Below, one piece after another: positions 11,165-21,410 of a stretch of DNA of 64,000 nt. The DNA lies in the NCBI GenBank assembly GCA_963971575.1, contig OZ020625.1, positions 29,549,753 to 29,613,752 on the forward strand, written 5' to 3'. Origin of the DNA: Liopterus haemorrhoidalis. Its lineage: Eukaryota; Arthropoda; Insecta; Coleoptera; Dytiscidae. Position 1 is the stretch's first letter; every line of letters begins with the position of its first letter. The notes beneath the pieces were generated by a model, which saw only the letters and a list, made by a program, of their open reading frames with translations, made no database searches and was not told the DNA's origin. The translations under genes and the position numbers were made by a program.

Positions 11165-11440
11165 TAGTGATAATAGCCTTAATTTTTTTATAAACTATAC
11201 AAAGTATGAGGATTGTAAATATTCAAACCGCAGTTTATCTCTCGCCGTTTTTATTTTTAAAGTATATTTAATTTTTTAGTTATTTCTTTTCGAGTTTAAA
11301 AATCCATAAGATGTGTGCTGGCCACTTATTTTTTTATTTTATTTTTTTTCTAAACTATACAAAGTATGAGGATTTTAAATATTCAAACCGCAGGTCTCTA
11401 TCTCTTACCGTTTTGAGGATATGATTTTTTTAAATTTTCC
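11165..11440. repeat. two units of the dispersed 150-165 bp satellite
   Basis: TATACAAAGTATGAGGAT near 11198 and 11357, each followed by ATTCAAACCGCAG and a TCTCTATCTCTTACCG-type core. These match the 5285-5905 array. A third unit lies at 11675-11755. Confidence 0.7.
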
Positions 11441-11467
11441 TTTTTTCACTTTTCGAATTTGAAGGTA

Positions 11468-11651
11468 AAGTCTATTCCAAACGATTAGGTGGAACTAGAT
11501 TTTCAAATCTAGTAATTTTTACAGATTGATTGTAGCTTTTGATCATTTTGTTCAGGAAAAGCCAACTTCAATATATAAAAAAAATAGCTAATGACAACTT
11601 ACAAAAATGAAAATTCCAGTAAGTTCCGCCTAATCGTTTGGAATAGCCTAT
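11468..11651. mobile_element. family E MITE, copy 1
   Basis: It has inverted ends AAGTCTATTCCAAACGATTA and the complement of a matching GGCTATTCCAAACGATTA end. The interior holds TGATCATTTTGTTCAGGAAA, shared with the copy at 28292-28463. Insertion is at a TA. The ends are related to the larger family D. Confidence 0.75.
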
Positions 11652-11758
11652 ACATAATTGAGTTAATTCTTAATTTTTTCTAGACTATACAAAGTGTGGA
11701 GATTTCAAAAATTCAAACCGCAGGTCTCTATCTTTTGCGGTTTTTGTGATAATATATA

Positions 11759-13420
11759 CAGTTACGGTCAAAATAATAAATACACCTAATATAGTAACCT
11801 TATTATTTGTAGTTCGATCACTAAATAAATTCATATTTTTATTTTAACTGGCATAACCAATAAAGCACTTTATGAGCTATTAAATCCATAATATTTATCA
11901 AGAAATATTCTTTGGTCATAGAAATATTTTGATTTTTGTGAAAACAATGCCTGACATGGTTGGTCAAAATAATAAATACATTTCCTAAAACTCAATAAAC
12001 TCATATAAAAATAATTTGATAACGGAGTTAAGACAGGCTCATACAAGTGCCTAATGTATTTATAAGTATATGTTTTACAAAAAAAAATTATTTAGTTTTG
12101 TTCAAACTATTGCAAAGATGGGTAAGAATAAGCATTGTGGTAGTGAAATGAGCAACTTAATTAAAAAATTAAAAATGATGGCAATTCTTTTAGAAGATTT
12201 GCTAATATTATGGGTTGCTCTTTGGGAATGGTACAAAATGTCATCAGTCACTCATTTAAAGAAGAAACCCGGGGTAGACCACACAAAACTTTAAAAAACG
12301 AAGATAGACGCTTGGTAAAGGAAGTGAAAAAAATCATTTCATGTCATCAACTAATTTACTAATCGAACTACAACCGAATATTTCTGCACGAACCATTTGA
12401 AGGAGGTTGGTAGAGCATAACTTAAAATCATGTTCGCCTAGAAAAGTACCATAATTAAAACCAAGACACTTACAAGCCCGTTAGGAATATGCTCAAGAAC
12501 ACATTTACTGGTATGGTGCAGAAGGTATTAAAAAATGGAGAAATATTTCGTTTAGTGACGAAAGTAAATTTATGTTGTTTGGAAATGATGGAAAAAAATT
12601 TGATAGGCGTCCTCCAAACCAGGCGTTTAACCCTAAGTACGCGAAAAAAAAACGTTTAACATGGAGGAGGTAAGATTTTAGTTTGGAGTTGTTTTTCTTG
12701 GAATGGTATAGGTCCCTTATTTCGCATAGATGAGATAATGACGAAAGAAATTTACATCCTAATTTTGGAAACTATTATGCTACCCTATGCGGAATGGAAT
12801 ACGTCACTAATATGGATCTACCAGCAAGATAACGACTCTAAACACACGGCTCGTGCAACAAAAATATGGTTCCAGACAAACAATTTTCAAATTTTACCTT
12901 GGCCTGCTCAATTACCCGATTTGAATCCAACAGAAAATCTTTGGAAAATAGTAAAGGATGGAGTTGAGCAGGAAAAACCAAGGAACAAAAATGCATTATG
13001 GACTGCTGTTCAAGAAGCTTGGTACAGCATTCCTGTAGAGAGCTTTCAACGGCTCATTGAGTCGATACCCAAACGATGTCGGGCCGTTTTGGCAAATAAA
13101 AGGCATGCTATTGATTACTAAGATTATAAAAATTAGTATTATGTAATTAGTACAGGAAAGTGAATAATAAATTTTATATTTGACTAAATTTTCTCGATTG
13201 TATTTATTATTTTGACCAACCGTTTCAGGTAGTGTTTTCACAAATATCAAAATATTTCTATCACCATATAATATTTCTTGATAAATATTATGGTTTTAAT
13301 AGATCATAAAGTGCTTTATTGGTTATGCCAGTTAGAATAAAAATATAAATTTATTTAGTGTTCCAACTACAAATAATAAGGTTGGTGTATTAGGTGTATT
13401 TATTATTTTGACCGTAACTG
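11759..13420 (+). mobile_element. Tc1-like element with long IR/DR ends
   Basis: The 1662-bp element is flanked by TA on each side (11757-11758, 13421-13422). Its inverted repeats are about 224 bp (11759-11982 and 13197-13420). Each repeat holds GGTCAAAATAATAAATACA twice, at its outer and inner edge, which is the IR/DR plan known from Tc1-like transposons with long ends. It carries a broken DD34E transposase. Confidence 0.93.
12118..13121 (+). pseudogene. Tc1-like DDE transposase, broken
   Basis: The frame starts MGKNKHCGSEMSNLIKKLK, shifts to restore KNDGNSFRRFANIMGCS, and later shows SDESKFMLFGNDG, which holds the first catalytic Asp. After further stops and shifts, 12738-13121 is open. 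That part carries IYQQDNDSKHTA with the second Asp and LPDLNPTENLWKIVKDGV with the catalytic Glu, the expected DD34E pattern. The C-terminus KRHAIDY followed by a stop is intact. Multiple frameshifts and at least two stops in the first two-thirds inactivate it. Family members are about 340 residues and cut and paste at TA sites. Confidence 0.88.
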
Positions 13421-13423
13421 TAT

Positions 13424-13915
13424 ATTACCGACCGCCAACATATATAAGGGAGGTATTGTGATCATACCGATTTTGACATTTCGAGATTTCGATGGATCTC
13501 CACGAATTGAGGTCCCTACAGAACGTTATGACTATTTTTAGCATGATATCTGTCGGTCTGTCTGTCTGTCTGTCTGTCTGTCGGTCTGTCTGTCGGTCCG
13601 TGTACACGTGCAGAGCAAATTCGGCTAAAAGGATTTTTATAAAACTTCATATTTAAGCTTTTGACATCAATGGCACGAGTTGATCAACTTTTGGTAAAAA
13701 TCGGTTAAATGGGAGTTTACTCGTGTCAGTTTTAAGATTTTTACGAATATTTCATAACAGCGAAATATTTCGAAAAAATGTATTTAACAAAAGTTACTAT
13801 AAACTTATAAAATAACTAACAGCTTTTATTTGAGACATTTTTTGATAAAGCTGCATAAATTAAACAAGTACTTTGTGATGGCGGTCGGTCCTGTGGCGAC
13901 CAAAGTTGATTTTTT
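13424..13915 (+). mobile_element. family A copy 2, internally short
   Basis: It starts TTACCGACCGCCAACATATA, has a GTCT/GTCG tract at 13555-13598, then GTACACGTGCAGAGCAAATT. It ends with GATGGCGGTCGGTCCTGTGG, partly inverted to the start. It abuts the Tc1 element's right TA directly. Confidence 0.8.
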
Positions 13916-13944
13916 TTTTTTTTTGTTGGTCCTATGTTCCTATA

Positions 13945-14126
13945 GGCTATTCAAAACCATTAGGCGGAATTAAATGGAAATTAAAATTTCTTAAGTTGTC
14001 ATTTGCTAATTTTTTATATATTGAAGTTGACTTTTTTTGAACAAAATGATCAAAAGCTTCAATCAATCGGTAAAGGTTACTAAATTTGAAAATCTAGTTC
14101 CGCCTAAACCAAAGGAACAGACTTTA
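13945..14126. mobile_element. family E MITE, copy 2
   Basis: Inverted ends GGCTATTCAAAACCATTAGG and the complement of AAGTCTGTTCCTTTGGTTTA. The interior carries AAAATGATCAAAAGCTTCAA. Ends lie at TA dinucleotides. Confidence 0.65.
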
Positions 14127-14176
14127 TCAATGAATATTTATTTATTAAATATTCGTCTTTATCAAAATAAGTAATA

Positions 14177-14536
14177 CAGGCTATTCCAAACATTTAGGCG
14201 GAACTAAATGGGAATTGCGTTCTTTTAGGTTGCCACTTGCTTGGGTTATTTCATGTTTGACGTTTGGTATGAGAAAATTTAAAATTCCAACAGTGAAACT
14301 ATGGAAACGAATGTCAAAAATAAGATATTTTTAATTTTAGACTATTTTAATGACTAAAAATAAATAAATAAATGGGAAATTTGTATGAAGAATGACACAA
14401 AAAATCAAAATATAAAGAAAATGACATTTTAAAATGATATTAACCTTAACCAAAAATTTTTATTGCAAAAAGAACGTTTCAAACGATGAAAGTAACTAAA
14501 TAGCAATATCTAGTTCCACCTAAACATTGGAATAGC
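14177..14536. mobile_element. family D/E MITE, about 360 bp
   Basis: Inverted ends CAGGCTATTCCAAACATTTA and the complement of TTTAGGCTATTCCAATGTTT. The interior resembles family D in reverse orientation, including ATGACATTTTAAAATGATAT. Confidence 0.7.
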
Positions 14537-14581
14537 CTAAATTATTAATTTTTTGACTCGAAATTCAATAATAAACATCTA

Positions 14582-14787
14582 CAGTCTGTTCCAAACGGTT
14601 AGGCGGAACTAGATTTTGCAATCTAGTTACTTTCATCGTTTAAATCGTGCTTTTCGACCGTTTTGTTTAAGCTTTATAAATCATACTTACAATAAACATT
14701 TTTTGGTTAAGGTTAATATCATTTTAAAATGTCATTTTCTTTATATTTTGATTTTTTGTGTCATTCTTAATACAAATTTCCCATTTA
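14582..14787 (+). mobile_element. family D MITE, truncated copy
   Basis: It starts at TA with CAGTCTGTTCCAAACGGTTA and follows family D to ACAAATTTCCCATTTA. There a second family D copy begins, and the remainder of this copy is absent. Confidence 0.8.
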
Positions 14788-15155
14788 CAGTCTGTTCCAA
14801 ACGGTTAAGCGGAACTAGATTTTGCAATCTAGTTACTTTCATCGTTTAAATCGTGCCTTTCGGCCGTTTTGTTTAAGCTTTGTAAATCATACTTACAATA
14901 AACATTTTTGGTTAAGGTTAATATCATTTTAAAATGTCATTTTCTTTATATTTTGATTTTTTGTGTCATTCTTAATACAAATTTCCCATTTATCTATTTT
15001 TTTGTCATTAAAATATAAAAAAAATATTTAATTTTGACATATGTCATTCGTTTCCATGGTTTCATTGTTGGAATTTTAAATTTTGGTCCCTTCTCGTGAC
15101 AACCTAAAAGAACGAAATTCCCATTTAGTTCCGCCTAACTGTTTGAAACAGACTG
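14788..15155 (+). mobile_element. family D MITE inserted at the end of another
   Basis: TA flanks both sides (14786-14787 and 15156-15157). The ends CAGTCTGTTCCAAACGGTTA and the complement of CAGTCTGTTTCAAACAGTTA are inverted. The 368-bp copy is slightly shorter than the 407-bp copies at 19332 and 44030. Confidence 0.85.
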
Positions 15156-15157
15156 TA

Positions 15158-16069
15158 AATTATTATTTTAAAACGTTTGACCTTAAAATTAAAAAAAGAC
15201 AGCCTATTGTGGCTTTTTGCTTTGGGGTTCCAAAGAAATATCATTTAAACTGTAGGGTTCCGCAGATGTAAGAAGGTTGAAGACCATTGGCCTATTGCTA
15301 CAAATTAAAACTAACATTTCTTCACACTATACGTGTGCACCTACGTATGTCAATGAAAAAGGCTTCGGCGAGAACAAAAATAAGTAAAAAATTCTATTAT
15401 TTTAAAGAATTTTCCTAAATTTTCCAACGATTTCAGAAATTTAAAGCACAGGTCCCTATTTCTTACCAGCTTGCTGATACGATTTTCTATAATACATTTT
15501 TGAAATATATATTTCACGATTAAAATAGTATAATTAAAATAGTTACTTACTTAATTCGTTTTTAACTAAGTATTTCGAAACACAGTTTCACACAATTTGA
15601 TTAAATAATGTTGGAATTGGAAAAGCATTCAAACATATAATTAAATTCAGTGTAGCACCTGCCATTGAGTGCGACATGTTCTGAACTAACTGTTTACTGA
15701 TAAGGGGCGATAACGGCTTCCTACTCGCTGAATTGTTTATGAATTCATATCAAATATAATGTTTTCAAACTATTTCAAACAATTGTCATAATAGAGCTTT
15801 TGTTTTACTTTTGACACTTTGTTGACAATTAAATGGATTCCACAAAAACTAATTTTAAAATATTGGTTTTTCAGAAAATTATTTATAATCAGTGGCGTTA
15901 CTATGGGCCCTAGAAGACTGTGGCTGCATGCCTTAAATCGTTTGTACCTGCTGTTTGGCGGCAGATGAACATATGATACCCCTTCAGTACGATTTTGAAC
16001 TCGCTAAAGTAATTTTGTTGCCCGTAGCGATTTCTTACGTGAAACAGTTTTTTCTAGTGCGCTCTAAAA
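15158..16069. other. unassigned AT-rich stretch
   Basis: No gene is recognised. The last 100 bases are probably the 5' end of the mariner copy that follows. A weak satellite-core echo (GGTCCCTATTTCTTACC) occurs near 15451. Confidence 0.4.
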
Positions 16070-16773
16070 ATGAGTGATATTCATTTCGATCAACGGTGTG
16101 CTATCAGGTTTTGCTTCAGACTTGGGCACAGTCCAACAGAAATTTTTGCAAAACTTTCGCAGTCCTTCGGAGACAGTGTTTTGTCAAAGACCTAGGTTTT
16201 TTGGTGGTTTAAGGCATTTTCAGAAGGAAAAGAGTTGATTGAAAATGAATCACGCAGCGGAAGGCCTTCATCTTCAAGAACCGATAAAAAGGTCCACAGA
16301 ATCCGGATCTTGTGCGTTCAGATCGTCGGTTAACAGTCGGAATGATCGGGGAAGAGTTGAATTTGGCTCACACTACCGTTTTGACCAATGAATTGGGGAT
16401 GACAATGCGCCTTGTCACACAGCAATTTCAATAAATGAGTTTTTGTCCAGTACAAACATTCCTGTGGCTCTTCAGCCTCCTTATTCGCCTGACTTGAGTC
16501 CTTGTGACTTTTTCCTCTTCCCAAGATTGAAAAATCACCTCAAGGGACGTCATTTTGGGACACTCGAAAACAATCAAACGCCCGTAACCGACCAGGTGAA
16601 AGCTATTCCAGTATCCGAGTTCCAGCACTGATATGAGGATTGGAAGAACCGTCTCCAGTGCTGTGTGGCTTCCCAATGAAGTTATTTTGAGGGAGACAAT
16701 ATTGAATTGTTATTCTATTCGTATAAAAAAAAATTAAAATCAGTCCAGTTACTTAATTTATACACCTCGTATA
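16070..16773 (+). pseudogene. mariner DD34D transposase, internally deleted
   Basis: A SETMAR-type mariner transposase begins MSDIHFDQRCAIRFCFRLGH and continues through the helix-turn-helix region with stops from about 16190. Near 16395-16405 the text jumps from TNELGMTM directly to DNAPCHTAISINE, removing well over 100 residues that hold the first catalytic Asp. The remaining part shows DNAPCH and YSPDLSPCDFFLFPRLK, with 34 residues between the two Asp. It ends SYFEGDNIELLFYSYKKKL. The terminal sequence TACTTAATTTATACACCTCG follows at about 16749. Non-functional, but its ends might still be recognised. Confidence 0.87.
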
Positions 16774-16789
16774 TTGGGCACTGAGTCTT

Positions 16790-17040
16790 TCACTCCAAAG
16801 AGTGAAGTTTCAGGTCTACAATTCCCATAGTGACCTAAACCGGGTTGAAAGAACTAGATTTTTTTTTATTTCACGTTTATAGCATTTACCTGTAGCAATT
16901 AGCCAGGACAATAGGGGATAGGCATGATTTTTTTAATTTTTTTTATTATATTCCTCTTGTTGCATATAAACATAAAAAACAGTTTTTAATTTTTTTTTTT
17001 TAATTTGAAGGCTTAAAAAATCATAAATGTATGTAGCGCG
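16790..17040. other. AT-rich stretch with T runs
   Basis: No feature supported. Several poly-T runs; it leads into the upstream region of the THAP exon. Confidence 0.35.
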
Positions 17041-17252
17041 CGAAAACGACGTGTGACGTCATACCCTCCTAACTGACACATGACACTACTAGTCTCTACC
17101 CAGCGTACATAGTCTGTTGTGAACTTATTTGTTTGTCTAACTTTTATAGGTTATGTACAGTTAGAGTGATTTTAATTAAAATAAAGTTTAATTCTATAAA
17201 AACAATTTATACATGTTTACCGAATTAAATTTTATATTAAAATATATAAAAT

Positions 17253-17454
17253 ATGGAAGATCCAGGCCCCAGTACTTCGAAACATAGTCGAAAATATTGT
17301 TTAGTACCGATGTGCACAAATAGTTCAATTAGAAATCCAAAAAAATAATTTATATCATTACCTGATGACGAAAAACAACAGAAAAGCTATGAGGCGAAAT
17401 AAAACCGATATTTCAGAAAAAAGTAAACTTTATGTTTGTGAAGACCATTTTAAT
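17253..17454 (+). pseudogene. THAP-domain first exon, broken
   Basis: The ATG opens MEDPGPSTSKHSRKYC, then LVPMCTNSSIRNPKK, a THAP zinc-finger start with the C-x4-C pair. A TAA follows and a frameshift breaks the middle. The end LYVCEDHFN restores the C-x2-H part of the finger. A donor GTGAGT lies at 17455-17460. THAP fingers bind DNA and occur in P-like and other transposases as well as host factors. The exon stops 28 bases before the right inverted arm shared with 8042-8330, so this is probably the other end of that element family. Upstream, GTGACGTCATACC near 17053 is a CRE-like site. Confidence 0.78.
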
Positions 17455-17482
17455 GTGAGTACATATATTTTATAAATTATTT

Positions 17483-17790
17483 TAATAATAAATGCGTGAA
17501 AAATTGTTTAAAAACAAATACAAAACTCTCAAACAATACAATATAAACACGTAAACATTATGTTTTGTCTGTATCTGTGACGTCAACCCTTACAGTCTCA
17601 GTCGTATCTACTCGGCAACCTTCGCGGCGTGGTCGGCTTATTTCAAATTTACAATATTTTAATTCAAAAATTTGGCTATAATATTAATTAAAATGTGATT
17701 TTTGTTGTGTTAGGTGACATAACTAACATTAAAATATCAAAAAAATGTAGTTTTAAGGAAATATAAATTTTATGCGTATCCCCTATTGTA
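17483..17790 (-). repeat. right inverted arm, THAP/SWIM-type element
   Basis: This is the inverted counterpart of 8042-8330, ending CTTTTATGCGTATCCCC-like at 17790. Shared words include TGTTTAAAAACAAATACAAA, AACCTTCGCGGCGTGGTCGG and GTGACATAACTAACATTAAA. The two arms differ by small indels. They sit 9.2 kb apart with an unrelated host exon between them, so they are better read as two separate insertions. Confidence 0.72.
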
Positions 17791-17802
17791 AATTTTCTTA
17801 AT

Positions 17803-17888
17803 GAAATTTCCATGCCTGAAAGGGAATTAAACCCGAGACCTTAGCAACGCAGGGCACGTGTGTTACCACTACGCCACGCCGGTCGGCA
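17803..17888 (-). ncRNA. tRNA-like pol III element
   Basis: On the minus strand, TGGCGTAGTGGTA matches an A-box and GGGTTTAATTCCC a degenerate B-box, at tRNA-like spacing. The acceptor and anticodon stems are imperfect, so this is a tRNA-derived repeat or relic rather than a confident tRNA gene. It lies immediately beyond the right inverted arm. Confidence 0.5.
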
Positions 17889-17931
17889 GAACTAGATTTT
17901 GAAAACTAGTAAATCATATTGTTTAGCAAAA

Positions 17932-18142
17932 ACCTCTCTAGGTAACTATCTGACAAATAAGGTTATCTGGAACTTCATCTGGTGAATGAATGTCAATACC
18001 AATCAGTGAATTCAATACATCAGTCTCATTATCCGTTAGATAACTATCTGATAGATACATTTGTATTGAAAGACGGTATGATATTTATTAAGCACAGAAA
18101 GTATCACATAACCTTATCTGTCAGATAGTTACCTAGAGGGGT
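17932..18142. mobile_element. small MITE, 35-bp inverted ends
   Basis: CCTCTCTAGGTAACTATCTG near the left and its inverted counterpart (TCAGATAGTTACCTAGAGG) at the right bound about 211 bp. AATAAGGTTAT continues the pairing. No coding sequence. Confidence 0.75.
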
Positions 18143-19134
18143 ACCTGAAGGCGGAAAAACTGGGCCTTAGTTTTAATATGTTAATTGACGTATGCTTACT
18201 GACTGTCTAATTTAGTATGTTAACTGACGATGAAAGCATAGCATTCGAAATGTACATTTAATGAAATAAATGTTTAATAAAGGAAAGCAGCTGTTTATTG
18301 CTACCAAATAAAAATAAATGGAATAGGGTAAGATAGATTATCATATTATGTTCCGTTATATTTATTATTTAATAACACTATACAATTTGTTAAGTGGTAA
18401 AATGCATATAAGCAACAACTATCGCTAAATCAAAAATTAGACACAAAAATAAATTCAATACAACATTGAAAAATTCGTTTTTCCATTGAATTTGATCTAA
18501 TATTTAGTCAACTTATTGTACAAACATGTATTTTGTGTTACATAACAACAAGGGGTAAAATTTATAAAACAACTTTATACTATTATTAATAATAAATAAT
18601 AGATGACGCCATTTTGAACTCATAGATTAGTCGAGATAAAAGAAGACGAAGAACGACATGGAGAAGAACCGTCAAAAAGGTAAAAAAGTACTGAGATAAA
18701 AAAATCGGCAGGAAATTTTTCCAACTTTTCAATGTGAATAATTAATAGAATATATAAAATTGTTATACCACTAAAGTACAGATGGCAACGATTAATCTAA
18801 TTATTGAAATAGTCAATTATTTTGTATCAGTTAATCGATTAATCGTATAACATTTTTGGTTTCGATTAATTAATAATTAATTTGATATCCTTCGTAATGA
18901 CTTGAGAGAAAATTTAAGGACCAGGATCGCGTAGAAGAATTAGGGTTAGAAATCGGTCGTTTTCAACGCTTGTGGATGTTGTTCGCTGATGACGTTTTAT
19001 AGTGTAATTAATAGAGTTTTTAGTTACATCCAAAACAGTAGCTGTATTCCAATACTGCGACCATCTTCATGTAATGGTTACAGTGAATAAGTCAAAGCGT
19101 ATAGTTTATTACTTTTCTAGCTGTGATTGCACCT
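18143..19134. other. unassigned AT-rich stretch
   Basis: No gene is seen. A region near 18640-18700 is purine-rich, and 18800-18885 has clustered ATTAAT and TTAATCGATTAATCG palindromes. Neither supports a call. Confidence 0.35.
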
Positions 19135-19137
19135 TAA

Positions 19138-20119
19138 AGGATTCCACACACCAAAGCGGCCGCGGTGGCGGCCACGGTAGCGATCAGGTCTCCTCACACT
19201 AACGCGGTGGGAGTGGCGGTAGCGGTAGCGATCAGTTAGTGAATCACGGTATATAGTTGTATGATAATATTGATTGCGAGAACACAATAGAATAATTAAT
19301 TGTATGTACAGGAAAAATAATAATCTACTTACAGTCTGTTTCAAACGGTTAGGCGGAACTAAATGGGAATTTCGTTCTTTTAGGTTGTCACGAAAAGGGA
19401 CCTTGCTTGGGTTATTTCATTTTTCACGTTGGAATGTCAAAATTTAAAATTCCAACAATGAAACCATGGAAACGAATGACATATGTCAAACTTAAATTAA
19501 TTTTCTTACATATTTTAATGACAAAAAATAAATAAATGGGATATTTGTATTAAGAATGACACAAAAAATCAAAATATAAAGAAAATGACATTTTAAAATG
19601 ATATTAACCTTAACCAAAAAATGTTTGTTGCAAGTATGATTTACAAAGCTTAAACAAAACGGCTGAAAAGCATTATTTAAACGATGAAAGTAACGAGATT
19701 GCAAAATCTAGTTCCGCCTAATCGTTTGGAACAGACTTTACTATCAATTTCCAAAACTTTTCCTATTTCGTCCCACACTTTATTTATTTTCCTAATATTC
19801 TTGTAATCATGATGTGCTAAGTCATACAAAATTAAATGATCCTTTACTGATCTATGATTTTTTCTGTTAAATTATCTATTTTCGACATTATTTTCTTAAA
19901 TATATTCACTCTGTGGTATATAAACAATGAATATCGCGCGGCCTAACGCAACTTGTCGAGTTTGGCCGCCAGTGTTTGGTGATCGCTAGACTGAACGCTG
20001 CAGTCGGTGGCGTTCTCAGATAGCGGAACGCTTGTATGTGCGTGGTCTCATTGTATTGTATAGGTTGCGCTAGGCCGCTGCATTATCGCCACCGCGGCCG
20101 CTTTGGTGTGTGGAATCCT
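19138..20119. mobile_element. Harbinger-like element with GC-rich inverted ends
   Basis: The left end AGGATTCCACACACCAAAGC and continuing GGCCGCGGTGGCG is exactly inverted at the right end, arms of about 34 bp. A 3-bp TAA flanks both sides (19135-19137, 20120-20122), matching the TWA target rule of PIF/Harbinger. A TTAA reading is nearly possible too. The interior has further inverted GC-rich words (GCGGCCTAACGCAAC and GTTGCGCTAGGCCGC) and a family D MITE inserted in it. Confidence 0.8.
19332..19738 (-). mobile_element. family D MITE, 407 bp, nested
   Basis: TA target copies lie at 19330-19331 and 19739-19740. Inverted ends CAGTCTGTTTCAAACGGTTA and the complement of AAGTCTGTTCCAAACGATTA. It is oriented opposite to the 44030 copy and is the same length. 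Confidence 0.9.
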
Positions 20120-20122
20120 TAA

Positions 20123-20529
20123 TGTGTTAGAATTTTTACTGTTCACTATAGTGGATAGTTCATTTAACGGTGTATTCACATAACTGTGCTAGCTTTCTTT
20201 ATATAAAAAAAAATAATAATAATAAAGGCTGAAAATGTCAAAACTGTGGCGTTTGACCTACGGTATTTTAATTCAAATTTTTTTTAATATTATTTTTATT
20301 TTTGTGTCTAATTCTTTGTGCTATTTTTTTCTAGTAACAATGTTTCTTTCTAACGCTTTCCATTTCCGTGCTCTGTTTCATGTACCTCACACATAATTTC
20401 AAACATTACAATCCTTATTATATTATTTATTATATTATTACAATATTCATGCGAAATTAAATCTTACGTACTAGACAATAAAGAAAATGTTCGTTGCTTA
20501 ACCATTTCAAACATTCATACGGGGGGGTA
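20123..20529. other. unassigned AT-rich stretch
   Basis: No gene or bounded repeat. A G7 run lies at 20521-20527. Confidence 0.4.
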
Positions 20530-20569
20530 TGAAATATTACAAATATCCCAAATATTTTACACAAAAAAA

Positions 20570-20825
20570 AAAATATTTTGAGAAAATTTGAGAATGATAG
20601 AGAAAGAGAAGTGAGTAAAATAAGAATAAGAGGCAAAATATAATAAAGTAAAAGGGATAGTATAAAAAGGGAATATATTTTGCAATAGCCAGGAAAATAT
20701 ACAAAAATAGACAGCTAGAGACAGGAAAAGAAAATAAGAGACAGGAAGAGGAGGAGAGAGACGGAGAGAGAGAGAGAGACAACTATAGAAACGGAAATAG
20801 GAAACAAGAGACAGCAAGAAACAGC
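20570..20825. repeat. GA-rich low-complexity tract
   Basis: One strand is almost all purine, with GAGAGAGAGAGA at about 20765-20778 and many AGACAG words that grade into the 20-bp minisatellite. Confidence 0.8.
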
Positions 20826-21232
20826 ATGAGGCAGCAAAAGACAGGAAAATACGTCAAAAAACTGCAAGAGACGTCAGAAGACAGCAAGAGACGTCAAAAG
20901 ACAGCAAGAGATGTCAAAAGACTGCAAGACACGTCAATAAACTGCAAGATACGTCAAAACACTGCAAGAGACGTCAAAAGACTGCAAAATACGTCGAAAG
21001 ATAGCAAGAGACGTCAAAAGATAGCAAGAGACGTCAAAAGACAGCAAGAGATGTCAAAAGACTGCAAGACACGTCAATAAACTGCAAGATACGTCAAAAC
21101 ACTGCAAGAGACGTCAAAAGACTGCAAAAGACGTCGAAAGATAGCAAGAGACGTCAAAAGACAGCAAGAGACGTCAAAAGACAGCAAAAGACGTCGAAAG
21201 ATAGCAAGATACGTCAAAAGGCAGCAAGCAGA
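20826..21232. repeat. 20-bp minisatellite with 140-bp higher-order unit
   Basis: The monomer is close to AGACGTCAAAAGACAGCAAG, about 20 copies. A block of seven variants recurs with a 140-bp offset (for example ATGTCAAAAGACTGCAAGAC at about 20910 and 21050), showing higher-order duplication. The period is not a multiple of three, so the open frame across it reads a 20-residue repeat by chance. Confidence 0.92.
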
Positions 21233-21234
21233 GC

Positions 21235-21410
21235 CGTAGCAATGTTTTTGGCGCCCTTGGAAAATAAAGTAAATTGATAAAATTCACCTTCTGATGAGCA
21301 AAAAAAAGGTCCTCACACCCCAAATACAAGTGAAGAGCAAAAAAAAAGGTTTTTACCGGCCACTGCTTTTAATGACCAAATATACACATAATGGCGCCCC
21401 CATCACACAG
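21235..21410. repeat. hAT-derived scrap with GAGCAAAAAAAAGGTCCT words
   Basis: AAAAGGTCCTCACACCCCAA and AAGTGAAGAGCAAAAAA recur in the hAT MITE at 22242 and near 40340-40440 and 43150-43240. The ends are not resolved. Confidence 0.5.

Noticed and set aside
20826..21080. 84-codon frame of Lys/Arg/Gln-rich repeats
   Set aside because: Reads the 20-bp minisatellite; frame periodicity comes from the repeat.
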